A stretch of 64,000 nt of DNA from Roseivirga sp. 4D4 (GCF_001747095.1 NZ_MDGP01000001.1:2215001-2279000); one strand, 5' to 3'. Counted from the first letter of the stretch, positions 43,588 through 54,511 are shown. Translations and numbers: made by a program. Notes: generated by a model from the letters alone, not told the origin.

Positions 43588-45954
43588 TTATTCATCCCCT
43601 TCCCTCGAGAGCACCTTAAAAGACCTTACCAATTCATTCCCATCCGAATCGATAACTCGGACCACATGATCACCGGGTACTGGTTGCAAACCCATTACAT
43701 GTTGAGTATTTGTACTCCCTAGGTAGGTATCATCCAAATGCCAGTGCAATTCCGAGTCTTGCTTGCGATGTGTCGCCTCAAAAATAAGCTGGCCTTTCGT
43801 TCCATCTTGCTGAATAGGAATATAGAGTGTCGCGTCTTGCTCAGGGTAGATCATATCCATTACTACCAAAGACAGTTCCTCATCAGCACAATTAGCCAGT
43901 AATGGAGGCAATTCCTGATAGGTAGGGTTCTTCTTTCTAAAGTAAAAAGCCTGCTTGGGTGGCAATACAAACCAGTTCTTAGCAATCATGTCATTCAGAG
44001 GGTAGCAAGCAGCATTCACCCTGAAGTCTCCTGTTTTAGTCAAATGCACCCTTTGGTGGTAAGGACTAGCAGCTGTTCTCAAACCGACTTTTGGAATGAA
44101 GACCGTATCAACCTCGGAAGAATATGGCGAAGCCAAATGACCACTTTGACGATCTACCGCAGCCGTAGTAAGCTCTGATCTTGGTGGCAAAAACCAACTG
44201 GTCTCTGGCAGTAGATCAAAAACATCAAACATTATAGGAGCAGCAGCCTTGATACCTGTCAAACCAGGTCTCCCCTCACCATCTGCGTTACCTACCCATA
44301 CACCTACCACGTATTCTGGTGTTACCCCGATGGCCCAACCATCGCGGTAACCAAAGCTGGTTCCTGTCTTCCATGCCACCTTCCTTGAACTTGAATACAT
44401 TTTCCAAGAAGAGTCCTCATCAGGACGGTAGACCTCAAGCATTGCCTGAAAAGCAAACCAAATGGAAGAAGCACTCAACATTGAATCATCTTTCGACTTT
44501 CCTACCTCTCCCTGCTTTACGGAGTAATCTGCAAAATCGAAACTGGCAGTATTATATGAGGACCTGTTTGCCTGAAAGTCAGAAAGCGTTCTTGACATGC
44601 CCGCATAGATATTCGCCATATCCCAAAGCGTACCATCAGAACCACCAAGGATCATTGCTAGCCCATAATGATCGGCAGGCTGAGTCAAAGTGCTCATCCC
44701 CAAACCCCTCAGCTTCTGATGAAACCGAGGATAGCCATATTGTTTCAGCATGTTTACCGCGGGCACATTCAAAGACCTGGAAATAGCCATATCGGCATGA
44801 ACGGCCCCATCATATTTTCTGGTGAAGTTCTTAGGGGCAAAATCCGAATAGAAAGTCGGCACATCAGGGATCAAGGTCTTTGGCAAAATCATACCCTCAT
44901 CCAATAAGCTTGCATAGAGGATTGGCTTTAGCAAACTACCTGTGCTTCTTGGGGCTTGAATTACATCCACGTATGACGCATGTTCACTACCCGCAATTGA
45001 CACATTACCATTATAACTGATGACCTTGTTTTCCTTGACATCAAGGACCAGCACCGCAGCATTATGAATACCATCCGTTTTCAACAATTGATGGTGGGCA
45101 TTCAGCACATTAGTCACTCTGGTTTGCAGGTGACCATCAATAGTAGATTTTGTCACCTTTCCTGCTTTGCCATTGCTGGATATGTAGTTCAAAAAATGAT
45201 CAGCCTTCTGAGGTAGATTACTAGGCCCGTCTGGTAAGGGTTCAGCCTTGGCCAAGTCCAGAGAAGTCAGGTCCATATGGCCTTCACCATAGAGTCGATC
45301 TAGAAGTCGATCTCTCTTTGCTTTTAATCTCTCATTCCTTCTACCCGGAAAGAGCAACGAGGGCTGGTTAGGTAAAATGGCCAACAAGGCAGACTCAGCC
45401 CAAGAGAGATGCTCAGGTGGACGTTGAAAATACCGCCATGAAGCTGCACTGAGTCCGACCGTATTTCCACCAAACGGAGCATGAGAGGCATAAAGCTTCA
45501 ATATGCTTGACTTTTTATACCTCAATTCCAATCGTGTGGCCAGCGTCATTTCGATGAGCTTCTCACCAATGGAACGGCCCTTCCCTTTTCGTGCAAGGCG
45601 TATAACCTGCATGGTGATGGTGCTACCACCACTCACGACTTTGCCTTCACTCACGTTTTGCCACAAGGCACGACCTAGGGCAACAGGGTTTACTCCTGGG
45701 TGCTTATAAAAGTGCTGATCTTCAAAGAGCAAAAGGGCCTTTTCGTACTTTTCCGGGATCTCTTCAATTTCTGGGAATCTCCATTGACCATCTGATGCAA
45801 TTCTGGCAGACATCAGCTCACCTCTGAAGTCATTGACCACTGTGGCATAGGGATCGTCAAAGAGCACCTTCGGTAAAGCATAGTAGTATATAAGGCTTGT
45901 GCAAAAGGCAACGATCAGCAGGACCTTACGATATCGTTTTATGAGCCTTATCAA
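43588..45954 (-). CDS. pbpC: penicillin-binding protein 1C
   Basis: A 788-residue bifunctional class A-like PBP. It has one N-terminal membrane helix (~10-27) and a GT51 glycosyltransferase domain with catalytic Glu78 in LLLFEDQHFYKHPGVNP and SGGSTITMQVIRL. The transpeptidase domain has Ser340-LLK343 (APRSTGSLLKP), SRSLNVPAVNML and KTGTSFGYRDGW. The BiPBP_C domain at the end (~690-788) is typical of PBP1C. Overlaps the upstream A2M gene by 4 bp, the same pairing as yfhM-pbpC in E. coli. Confidence 0.96.
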   Translation of the reverse strand: MIRLIKRYRKVLLIVAFCTSLIYYYALPKVLFDDPYATVVNDFRGELMSARIASDGQWRFPEIEEIPEKYEKALLLFEDQHFYKHPGVNPVALGRALWQNVSEGKVVSGGSTITMQVIRLARKGKGRSIGEKLIEMTLATRLELRYKKSSILKLYASHAPFGGNTVGLSAASWRYFQRPPEHLSWAESALLAILPNQPSLLFPGRRNERLKAKRDRLLDRLYGEGHMDLTSLDLAKAEPLPDGPSNLPQKADHFLNYISSNGKAGKVTKSTIDGHLQTRVTNVLNAHHQLLKTDGIHNAAVLVLDVKENKVISYNGNVSIAGSEHASYVDVIQAPRSTGSLLKPILYASLLDEGMILPKTLIPDVPTFYSDFAPKNFTRKYDGAVHADMAISRSLNVPAVNMLKQYGYPRFHQKLRGLGMSTLTQPADHYGLAMILGGSDGTLWDMANIYAGMSRTLSDFQANRSSYNTASFDFADYSVKQGEVGKSKDDSMLSASSIWFAFQAMLEVYRPDEDSSWKMYSSSRKVAWKTGTSFGYRDGWAIGVTPEYVVGVWVGNADGEGRPGLTGIKAAAPIMFDVFDLLPETSWFLPPRSELTTAAVDRQSGHLASPYSSEVDTVFIPKVGLRTAASPYHQRVHLTKTGDFRVNAACYPLNDMIAKNWFVLPPKQAFYFRKKNPTYQELPPLLANCADEELSLVVMDMIYPEQDATLYIPIQQDGTKGQLIFEATHRKQDSELHWHLDDTYLGSTNTQHVMGLQPVPGDHVVRVIDSDGNELVRSFKVLSREGDE

Positions 45955-48900
45955 TTATCGCTTCTCTCAACTTTTACCCATTGGCCAGAAGTTCTGGCAT
46001 TAATGGTATCGTCATACATCGCTTCCACTTTAACCGCTGGTAAGTAATATTGACCGGCATAAGTAGCGTTCAAAGCAACTCTGAACTTCTTTCGCTCATT
46101 CGGCCTTAAGTCAAAATAGGTGAAGACTCGATCATCTCTGACGTCACGATAATCATAGTCTACCTTTTGCACCACTCCTGGAATTTCGTTCAAACGATCG
46201 TTTAGAATCTCCCACCCTGAAGGGAAGATTTGGCTCAGCGCAAGATCCTTATAGACCCCACGGGTACCAGGGTTGAAAATGGATACTTCAGCGAAAAAGT
46301 CAGCACCTTGATCCAAGGTATTAGGATCAATAGTATTACCATTCCGATCAGAGTAAGTGACAGCCAGCCTCAGTCCCTCTTCCGCAGGCTTTTCCTGACC
46401 CGTTAGGGGTTGACCCTTTTTAATCGCTCGAACGAAAAGGACACCAGCCCCTTTATTCTCTACTTGGGCATTAACTGACTCTGTTCCGGTTACAGGAGTA
46501 TCGATCAGAATAATCGGTCTGGAAGTATTGACTTCCTGAGTAGCCTTGTTATCGATCTGATAACTGGCTTCTACACCACCATTGGTCTTATCTACCCCGG
46601 CAAATTTGATAATTGAGAGTAAGGCATAAGCAGTGGTTTGTGTGCTCATCCATCGCCTTTCACTGAGTGCCTGAGCTACTGACCTCATCAGTGTCAATCC
46701 TTCGTTCTGCATACTCAATAGGCCCAGGGTCTCAAGAATCATCGCATTGTCTCGAACCATTGATCCGTAGTAGTAGTAATTGGATTTTCTGGGCGATTGG
46801 GTAGGTAATTGATCAATGATTTCTCGTGCTACCTGTGCTCTCCCTACCAAAGCATATGCGGCCGCTAATCGCCACTTAGCCTCTAAGCTGAGTCGATCAT
46901 CTTCCCTCAATCGATTCATCGCTCCCAACTCAGGCGCTTGTGCTTTTGCCAAAACATATAATCGATATGCTTGGACTAAGTCATCATTATAAGCTGAGTA
47001 TCTGCTCCAACTACGTGCTCTTTTTCTTTGATATTTCTTCCAGTCGTTCAGGAGTTTTGACGGAACGAAGTAACCTTTATCCTTGGCCTCCAATAGAAAA
47101 TCTCCGCCATAATTGGTTCCCCAATCATTATCATCACTATTACCTGGCCAGTAGGCGAAACCTCCTGTTGCGGTCTGAAATTTCCCGATCCGATCGATGC
47201 CCGCTTTCACGTTCCTTTGAACATCGGTGGCCTCTCGTTCAGACAGCTCGGTAATATCACTTAAGAACAGTTGTGGAAAGACAGAAGATGTAGTTTGCTC
47301 AATGCACCCATGAGGATAACGCATGAGATAACTCAGTCGCTTGCCTAAATTAATTGGTGGGATAATGCTTAGCTCCAAAGAGAACTCATTCGTTCCAGCC
47401 ATCCCGACCTGGTCAAAACTGTTGTTTAGGCTTTCTCCTGCTTGAAGCGTAAACTCCGAGACGTCTGTAATGATTGGATTGGGATTTCTAACCTGCACCT
47501 CTACCTTGTAAGTCGCTCGCTCCCTTCCTGAAGTAGCCACAATTTCCACCTCGCCAACACCAATGGCTTCGCTTACCTCGAATTCAAAATCAACAACCTG
47601 ATCGCCAATCTCTTCGAATTTCAAAGACTGATTTTGGTCATTAACAATCTTCAATAGCTGATTTCCCTTAACGCTCACCTCCACATCTTTCACATCTGGC
47701 TCCATGGCGAAAACCGAAACAGGAAGCTTGATCTTCTCACCTGGCCCTACTACCCTCGGGAGCGTACCCAAAACCATCAATGGCTTTCGCACTGGTGTTG
47801 CCTGCTCTGTTTTACCATAAGCACCATCTTGTCCCGCAACTACCATGGTTCTCACTGAACCTACATAATTTGGCATTTGGAAACTGTGAGAGGCCTTTTC
47901 ACCAGCTTCTAACTCAAAAGGCCCTAAATGCATTACTACTGGCTTGAATCGATTAGCCTTAACCTTTTCAGGGCTAGCCCCAGAACCATCACCTCCGAGT
48001 GCCAGGAGCCTAGATAAATCTCCATGATAAGCACCGATTACATCATCATAAACGTCCCAGGTTTTCACACCCAAGGCCTGACGTGCAAAGAATGTATTCC
48101 AAGGATTAGGGGTCTTGAATCGAGTAATATCCAATAAACCTTCGTCCACCACAGCAATGGTATAGGTCATGGGTTTACCATTCTGCTCTGACACATTTAC
48201 TTCTACCTGTGACTCAGGCTCCAATACATCAGGCAGTGAAATCTCAGGTTTTAATCTCGAATTTGGGTCGCTGATATTAACAGGTACAATCCCATAAAGT
48301 CTAATAGGCAAATCATTGCTAGTCTGTGCATGGGGTTGCAATAGTGTTGTGTGAACGTAAGCATTAGGCACCATTTCACGAGTCGACTCAAAAACAAACT
48401 CGTTGGCTCCTTCTTTGGTATCGACCCAGTAAGAAGCCACTACCTTACTGCCATTCTCAATGCTTACCAAGGCACGCCCCTCGGCACTTGCTGGAATATT
48501 GAGTGTAATGGGTTCACCAACCTTATAGTCTTCCGCATCTGTAGAAAAATTGAGCAATGCAGCCCCACCAGGTCTACCCTCTTCAGCCCAACCTGGCCAA
48601 TCAAAATAAGTGATAGCCCCGGCTGAATGACCCGATTCTATATCTCGCACCCGGACGTAATACCTACCCCAATCACGATTAGGAATATTTAGCTTGACGG
48701 ATGCCTTGCCATCAACCGTTTCTACCCTTTGCCGATCATAGGGCTGGTTATAATTACGACTAATGTAATAGGCAAGATTATCTGATGACCTGTCCCACCA
48801 CCAACGCCAATTGAGTTTAAAAACTTCTAATACAAGTCCTTTCTTATCCAAAGGATTTCCCTCAGCATCCACAGAAACGATCTGCATCATATGGTCTTCA

Positions 48901-51500
48901 TCCGTTAACAATTGACCTCTTCTATCTCCCTCGGGCTTCTTTATCCCAACAAAACTTTCGTAGGGATAAAATGGAATGCTGAACTGATCAATACTAAAGT
49001 CGCCCCCCGGTTCAAACACTTTACCACTAAAAGTAGCGGTTAACATACCTGGTGCGTTGGATTTCTTGTTTAAGGAGACATTGACATCAGCATGTCCCTT
49101 GGCATCAATAGTACCACTATAAATTCGCTGGGTTTCGGACTGGAATTCCTTTGCCCGATCGTCAAACATATAGTTGGGATAATCCTCAAATACCGTCTTG
49201 GTAGGATTTAGGTAAAGATCGAATTCGGCTTTAAGGTTCTTGGCTGGGGCACCGCTGAGCCATTGTACATTCAAGTCGCCACTTAGGGCTCTCCCTCCGG
49301 CTAAAACCCTGTCCTTGTCAAACTTCAAATCAATCTTTAAGCGATTGGGTTTGACGGTCTCAACCTTAATTCTCTTAGTGAATTCTGTACCTCCAATTTT
49401 AACCCTTGCCAGCCAATTACCGGTAGGTGCATCGTCTTCAGTTTTAAGTGGGAAATGATAGAAACCATTCAATCCGCTGGTTTCTACCTTTCTAACTTTC
49501 ACATTGCCAGATGGATCGACCAGTTCCATTACTACAGGGTGATCTTCCGGCAGGTTGGCTTCACTGTCTTCTAATAAAAAGTTGAGGTAGATATTGTCAC
49601 CAGGCCGCCAAACGCCCCGCTCGCCATAGATAAAACCTTTGATACCACGCTCGACTCTTGCTCCACCCACGTTAAAGTTGCTTAAAGAGAGTGATTGGCC
49701 ATCCCAAAGCTTTAGATATCCCTTTTCGGCACCTCTACTCACCACAAGTAGAAAAGGCTTTCGGTCAAGGTCTAAGGCTACTTTTCCTTCGCCATCGGTG
49801 GTGAGGCTCTCGATTACAGTTTGTTGAAAGTCATACACTTGGACCTCTGCACCCGAAATCGGCTTGGTGGTTCTCAGGTCTGAGACGAAGGCATTCAGTT
49901 CTCTATTGTTACCAATCTTGGCAATGAGCCCAAGGTTGGAAGCCAGAATATTGGTATTTACCATCCTGTTGGTGCCATAATAATAACTATCACTGCAAGG
50001 GTTATCTCGTTCACTCCAGTTATAATTTGAATTATAGCTGTAGTTGTAATAGCTGTCATATGCCCCTCCGTTTTCACCGCTGTTAGCTTCCCAATTATCT
50101 TCTTCAACCTCACCTTCCAGAGGCAATTCATCCAGTGCGCCCTCACCACAATTATATAGGGAATAAGCTTTCTTAAAGCTCAGTCTGACTTGATAGATGG
50201 CTCCAGGCTCTGTATTGACAAGCTCTGAGATATCCAAGTTAAACCGGTTCCACCCTGATAGATCCAATAAATTGGATTCATCAAGAATCACACGGCTTTC
50301 ATGGATCGGACGGCCAACACTTCTCAGGCGATCACCTCCATTTAGGTTATTAGCCTGTAAAAACTGAACTACATTATCCTCGAAGATTTTGATCACAGTA
50401 ACATCCACCGCCCTGAGATTGACTGCTTCAAAGGGCAACACCAAACCATCTGTACTCGGTAAAATGGTTCCCTTATTGACGATTTTTACTTCTGGTTTGG
50501 TCTGGGCAAAAGAGACATTGGTACCAAAGCCATCTTCCATTTTGTAATCCAGCTTGTTCTTAATTCCAGGATATACCGAAAGTCTCTTGATTCCCGTCAA
50601 GTTAGTTGAGGTGTAAACTTTCACTTGATTTTCTGAGACCGAAAACCTGAGATTATCATCATCCTCCAGCGTTATCAAACCATGAAGGTCCTGAGCCTCA
50701 TTCAAAGGATCTGAAAAGCTCAACAGAACGTATGGACTACCTACTTTGAAGACCTTACTATCGACCACCTTGAAGTCATTAAGAGCAGGAATGTCAGTCG
50801 TTCCCCTACTGGATCTTACAACACCAATAGATGTCCCATCAAACTGATAGCTCAACTTAGAACCCTCCTCTTTACGTTCCGCTCCAGAAATGGTGAAAGC
50901 GTGATTAGTCCCTGCGTTCTGATCGAAGTCCCATTGCACCTCCAAGGTCGCACCAGGTTGTCTGACGGTCAATGCTTGCCTGAGCTTCAATGTGTCTGCC
51001 ACATCAGCAGTCTGCAACTCACCCTTGACCACCTGTTTTTTCATTGGGTCATTGGTATCGCTTACAATACTTGTAATTCTAAAATCAAAGTCTTGTGGAA
51101 TTGCTCGAAAGCCAAATTGAAATTCCTCTTTTCCTTCTTCTAATTCGAAACCCAAGGCCATAAGGTCCAACTTGGCCACATACGCTTGCCCATTCTTGAG
51201 GGGATGTTTTGGACGAAATTCAATCACCCGATCTGTTAACCAATTGACCTCTCCACTAATCGATGGCGAAAAGGTCAATGCATTCAGCTTCTGAAACTCT
51301 TTTGACACCTCACTCGCCAGTTGAACAGTTACAAAGGATCTGGAAGAAACCTGACCCGATGTGTAAGAAGAAACATAAGCGGTAAATTGCTCATCTGCCC
51401 GCCTGTCAAGGTCACTAGAAGACTCCTTTTTACTGCTACAGGCAGCAATCAAGAGCATTAACACAAGGTTGAAGATGGTTAATTTGAAACTTCTGGACAT
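45951..51500 (-). CDS. alpha-2-macroglobulin family lipoprotein
   Basis: A 1849-residue bacterial alpha-2-macroglobulin, the largest protein here. It has a lipoprotein signal (MLLIAACSS, Cys21), several MG domains (~180-900; WRPGDNIYLNFLLEDSEANLPEDHPV) and the A2M bait region or family segment. The thioester motif CIEQ (Cys1399-Gln1402) lies in MRYPHGCIEQTTSSVFPQLFL, followed by an alpha/alpha barrel (TED) and a C-terminal receptor-like domain. Such proteins trap proteases that reach the periplasm, while PBP1C repairs the wall. An Asn/Tyr/Ser-rich insertion (~465-525) interrupts an MG domain. Translationally coupled to pbpC. Confidence 0.94.
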   Translation of the reverse strand: MSRSFKLTIFNLVLMLLIAACSSKKESSSDLDRRADEQFTAYVSSYTSGQVSSRSFVTVQLASEVSKEFQKLNALTFSPSISGEVNWLTDRVIEFRPKHPLKNGQAYVAKLDLMALGFELEEGKEEFQFGFRAIPQDFDFRITSIVSDTNDPMKKQVVKGELQTADVADTLKLRQALTVRQPGATLEVQWDFDQNAGTNHAFTISGAERKEEGSKLSYQFDGTSIGVVRSSRGTTDIPALNDFKVVDSKVFKVGSPYVLLSFSDPLNEAQDLHGLITLEDDDNLRFSVSENQVKVYTSTNLTGIKRLSVYPGIKNKLDYKMEDGFGTNVSFAQTKPEVKIVNKGTILPSTDGLVLPFEAVNLRAVDVTVIKIFEDNVVQFLQANNLNGGDRLRSVGRPIHESRVILDESNLLDLSGWNRFNLDISELVNTEPGAIYQVRLSFKKAYSLYNCGEGALDELPLEGEVEEDNWEANSGENGGAYDSYYNYSYNSNYNWSERDNPCSDSYYYGTNRMVNTNILASNLGLIAKIGNNRELNAFVSDLRTTKPISGAEVQVYDFQQTVIESLTTDGEGKVALDLDRKPFLLVVSRGAEKGYLKLWDGQSLSLSNFNVGGARVERGIKGFIYGERGVWRPGDNIYLNFLLEDSEANLPEDHPVVMELVDPSGNVKVRKVETSGLNGFYHFPLKTEDDAPTGNWLARVKIGGTEFTKRIKVETVKPNRLKIDLKFDKDRVLAGGRALSGDLNVQWLSGAPAKNLKAEFDLYLNPTKTVFEDYPNYMFDDRAKEFQSETQRIYSGTIDAKGHADVNVSLNKKSNAPGMLTATFSGKVFEPGGDFSIDQFSIPFYPYESFVGIKKPEGDRRGQLLTDEDHMMQIVSVDAEGNPLDKKGLVLEVFKLNWRWWWDRSSDNLAYYISRNYNQPYDRQRVETVDGKASVKLNIPNRDWGRYYVRVRDIESGHSAGAITYFDWPGWAEEGRPGGAALLNFSTDAEDYKVGEPITLNIPASAEGRALVSIENGSKVVASYWVDTKEGANEFVFESTREMVPNAYVHTTLLQPHAQTSNDLPIRLYGIVPVNISDPNSRLKPEISLPDVLEPESQVEVNVSEQNGKPMTYTIAVVDEGLLDITRFKTPNPWNTFFARQALGVKTWDVYDDVIGAYHGDLSRLLALGGDGSGASPEKVKANRFKPVVMHLGPFELEAGEKASHSFQMPNYVGSVRTMVVAGQDGAYGKTEQATPVRKPLMVLGTLPRVVGPGEKIKLPVSVFAMEPDVKDVEVSVKGNQLLKIVNDQNQSLKFEEIGDQVVDFEFEVSEAIGVGEVEIVATSGRERATYKVEVQVRNPNPIITDVSEFTLQAGESLNNSFDQVGMAGTNEFSLELSIIPPINLGKRLSYLMRYPHGCIEQTTSSVFPQLFLSDITELSEREATDVQRNVKAGIDRIGKFQTATGGFAYWPGNSDDNDWGTNYGGDFLLEAKDKGYFVPSKLLNDWKKYQRKRARSWSRYSAYNDDLVQAYRLYVLAKAQAPELGAMNRLREDDRLSLEAKWRLAAAYALVGRAQVAREIIDQLPTQSPRKSNYYYYGSMVRDNAMILETLGLLSMQNEGLTLMRSVAQALSERRWMSTQTTAYALLSIIKFAGVDKTNGGVEASYQIDNKATQEVNTSRPIILIDTPVTGTESVNAQVENKGAGVLFVRAIKKGQPLTGQEKPAEEGLRLAVTYSDRNGNTIDPNTLDQGADFFAEVSIFNPGTRGVYKDLALSQIFPSGWEILNDRLNEIPGVVQKVDYDYRDVRDDRVFTYFDLRPNERKKFRVALNATYAGQYYLPAVKVEAMYDDTINARTSGQWVKVERSDN

Positions 51501-51669
51501 GCTAAAAATGATTAATAATTGAAGGGAAATACGCCTTATTAAATATAGAAAATTGCCTCGCCAATCTGGCTTATCGATTTAATAACTATTTTTTTAGTTT
51601 TTATTGTGTGGAATGTTCAAACTGTAACCTTTTTTCTTATGAGCTCATCTCAAATGAAAACTCAAAATC

Positions 51670-52044
51670 ATGAAACAGAAATCAAGATCATTAAGACAGG
51701 CTGTCCTTATCTGTCTTACACTAGCCATCAGTTCGATTGCCTTCGCACAAGAGACTGAGAAAAAAGAAGATTCGACCAAGGAGTATGCCGGAGAGTACAC
51801 CTTTGATAACAAATCAGATTTCGGCTTTGATGTTACCGTTACATATGATGCCGACAATGGTCTGCAGGCTGAACCGACAGACAAATCTCAGCCAAAGGCA
51901 GATTTAATGGCCTTAGGAGAAGACGAATTCGAGTTATTAAAAACAGGCGGGCTTATTGCCACTTTCAAGCGTGACGAAAAGGGTAAGGTTGTTTCGGTCA
52001 CACTAGCGGCCGGAGACAGGAGTTTTACCTGCATTAAAAAATAA
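51670..52044 (+). CDS. secreted protein with DUF3471-like beta domain
   Basis: A 124-residue protein with signal peptide (KSRSLRQAVLICLTLAISSIAFAQ). One domain follows (~40-124; YAGEYTFDNKSDFGFDVTVTYDADNGLQAEPTDKSQPKADLMALGEDEFELLKTGGLIATFKRDEKGKVVSVTL). The order of strands resembles DUF3471 modules often fused behind beta-lactamase-like or other domains; here it stands alone. Unknown function. It lies 69 bp upstream of an ABC permease on the same strand. Confidence 0.72.
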   Translation: MKQKSRSLRQAVLICLTLAISSIAFAQETEKKEDSTKEYAGEYTFDNKSDFGFDVTVTYDADNGLQAEPTDKSQPKADLMALGEDEFELLKTGGLIATFKRDEKGKVVSVTLAAGDRSFTCIKK

Positions 52045-52112
52045 TACGGAGGTGCAACCCTCGGTTAGCTTTTAGCATCTAACCTTTCAGAAAGGTCAAA
52101 ACTCAACACAAC

Positions 52113-54473
52113 ATGCTAAAATCTTACCTCAAAACTACTTTGCGGACCATTAAACGTAGTCCGCTTTCTTCGTTCATCAATATTTTCGGGTTGGCCATGG
52201 CTTTGGGCGTGGCTATTATGGTTTACGCTTTTGTAGACATGGAATACACTACTGATCAATTCCATGAGAACAAAGATGAAATCTACATGGCCACCTCATT
52301 TCTCAACAGAAGTGGCCAGGAAGCTCAGTATGGCATTACACCTGCCCCTTTTGCCCAAATACTGATGAATGATTTTCCGCAGATTAAGCGAGTCATTCGG
52401 GTAGAAAGAAAAGGTGGTGTGCTAAAAAGTGGCGGCAATGTATTCAATGAGAACTTTAGTTTCGTTGATCCAGAATATCTGGACATGTTCACTTTCCCTC
52501 TCAAATGGGGGGATAAATCTGCGCTGAATGAGCCCAATAAAATAATCCTCAGTGAGAATACTTCCATAAAGTACTTTGGAGATGAAAACCCACTGGGCGA
52601 ATCGATGACCTTCGAATTCGGATCTCAAAGATACACCTTCGAAGTAGCCGGAGTTGCCAAAAAATTCCCTTACAAACGTAGTATGTCCTTCAGCGTCTTG
52701 GTCAACTTCGATCAGCTCAAGCAGGTAGACCCCAATGTGGACCTTAATGATTGGGCAAGATTTTTAGATGCAACCTTCATTCAGGTTGACGATCATTCGG
52801 CAATTAGCAATATTACAGATAATGTTCAGCAATACGTGGCACTGCAGAACGAAGTAAGAAAAGATTATCCGGCCACGGCCTTCCGATTTTTTGCATGGAA
52901 TGATCTTTACCTCAAAGGTGATGATATGCGAAATACCATTACCGGAAGTACCGATGGCGTAGGAAGTTTGGTGCTATCAATTATCGCAGGCTTCATACTT
53001 GTATTGGCCATTTTCAACTACATCAACATTGCGATCGTTTCGGCTACCAAGCGACTCAAAGAGATTGGTGTACGTAAGGTCATGGGCAGTACGCGTAAGT
53101 CTTTGGTCTTCCAGTTTCTTTCCGAAAATGTATTCCTGACGCTTGTCGCTCTAGTCTTTGGATTCATACTTGGAGTTACTGTCTTGATACCAGGGTTCGA
53201 CCAAATGTTTGACATTGGAATGGACTTCGACATTGCACAACCATCACTTTGGGTTTTCCTTTTGGTTCTGGTTGTTTTTACTGGGCTCGCTTCTGGTGCT
53301 TACCCTGCCCTCTATATCTCTAATTTCAGTGCAGTACACATCTTCAGAGGGCGATTGAAGTTTGGTGGGAAAAACAAGATGACTAAGGTATTTCTAACTT
53401 TCCAATACATACTAGCCTGTATTGCGGTGGTTGGCGGCATCATGTTTACTCAGAATACAGCATTCCAGAAAAGTCAAGATTGGGGTTATAATGAAGATGC
53501 TACCATAAGTGCCAATGTCTTCCCTGCCACTGAAGCTATGAGGCTCATGGCGGCAATGGAATCAAATGCAAATATTGAGTCTATCGCTCCATCGAAACAT
53601 CACCTCAGTAGACGCGCTACCAGAATGGAGATCCAAATTCTTGAAGAAGACTTGGACATCCTAACACTGGAAGTGGGACCAGAATATATCGAAACAATGG
53701 AGTTGGAAGTTATCGAAGGCAGATCTTTTGAAAAGGGACGCGAGGCAGACTTTCAAAATGTATTGGTCAATGAGAGAATGGCCAGGGTGATAAACCCAGA
53801 AGGTGCTCTTGGAGAACGTTTCAAGTCAGATACATTGAGTTACGCGGTTATCGGCATTATCAAAGACTTTCACCAAGAAAACTTCTCCGAAGAAATCGAG
53901 CCAATGATCATCAAACTCAGTCCGGAGGACGAATACACCTTTGTTTCCATGAGAGTAAAGCCTGGGACCTTAGTTGCGACTTATGAAGCCCTGGAAGACA
54001 AGTGGGCAGAGCTATTTCCAGAAAAGCCCTTTGGTGGATTCTATCAAGAGGCTACACTTGAAAACTACTTCCGTGAAATTGACGGGCACGGCAAACTCAT
54101 GCGAATTGTTGCCTCGATGTGCATCATCCTATCATGTCTAGGGTTATATGGGCTGGTTTCACTCAATGTAGCAAGCCGAACCAAGGAATTTAGTATTAGA
54201 AAAGCACTTGGAGCTGGACTTAAAAACTTGGCCTTTGTAATCAATAAACAGTTTGTGATATTTCTATCAGTAGCCCTTGTATTAGGTTTGCCGATCAGTT
54301 ACTTACTAATGAGTACACTTTTTGAAACAGTTTATGAAGTTCATAAGCCGATCACTGTTATCCCATTTGCTATTGCTTTTGTAATAGTAGTAATCATGGT
54401 TTTAACCACCATTTCTTCACAGGTTCGTAAGGTAATGACCACCGCTCCTACAGAGGGACTTAGAAGTGAATAG
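52113..54473 (+). CDS. FtsX/MacB-like ABC transporter permease (two-repeat, orphan)
   Basis: A 786-residue permease with the same plan as the one at 18964. TM1 is at ~20-40 (FINIFGLAMALGVAIMVYAFVDM), with a periplasmic MacB_PCD domain. The first FtsX unit (~285-420; ATKRLKEIGVRKVMGSTRKSLVFQFLSENV) is followed by a second periplasmic domain and a second FtsX unit (~680-780; SRTKEFSIRKALGAGLKNLAFVINKQF). No ATPase is next to it. The two permeases are related in layout but clearly divergent in sequence. A strong terminator follows. Confidence 0.9.
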   Translation: MLKSYLKTTLRTIKRSPLSSFINIFGLAMALGVAIMVYAFVDMEYTTDQFHENKDEIYMATSFLNRSGQEAQYGITPAPFAQILMNDFPQIKRVIRVERKGGVLKSGGNVFNENFSFVDPEYLDMFTFPLKWGDKSALNEPNKIILSENTSIKYFGDENPLGESMTFEFGSQRYTFEVAGVAKKFPYKRSMSFSVLVNFDQLKQVDPNVDLNDWARFLDATFIQVDDHSAISNITDNVQQYVALQNEVRKDYPATAFRFFAWNDLYLKGDDMRNTITGSTDGVGSLVLSIIAGFILVLAIFNYINIAIVSATKRLKEIGVRKVMGSTRKSLVFQFLSENVFLTLVALVFGFILGVTVLIPGFDQMFDIGMDFDIAQPSLWVFLLVLVVFTGLASGAYPALYISNFSAVHIFRGRLKFGGKNKMTKVFLTFQYILACIAVVGGIMFTQNTAFQKSQDWGYNEDATISANVFPATEAMRLMAAMESNANIESIAPSKHHLSRRATRMEIQILEEDLDILTLEVGPEYIETMELEVIEGRSFEKGREADFQNVLVNERMARVINPEGALGERFKSDTLSYAVIGIIKDFHQENFSEEIEPMIIKLSPEDEYTFVSMRVKPGTLVATYEALEDKWAELFPEKPFGGFYQEATLENYFREIDGHGKLMRIVASMCIILSCLGLYGLVSLNVASRTKEFSIRKALGAGLKNLAFVINKQFVIFLSVALVLGLPISYLLMSTLFETVYEVHKPITVIPFAIAFVIVVIMVLTTISSQVRKVMTTAPTEGLRSE

Positions 54474-54482
54474 ATATTGATC

Positions 54483-54511
54483 AGGCGGATATTCTTATCC
54501 GCCTTTTTTAT
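54483..54511 (+). terminator. terminator of the ABC permease
   Basis: A perfect 8-bp stem, AGGCGGAT / ATCCGCCT (54483-54504), 6-base loop, followed by TTTTTTA. It runs into the last bases of the convergent GmhB-like gene. Confidence 0.88.

Noticed and set aside
44319..44786. 155-codon plus-strand frame inside pbpC
   Set aside because: Antisense shadow of the transpeptidase domain; Pro/Gln/His-rich sequence without family features.
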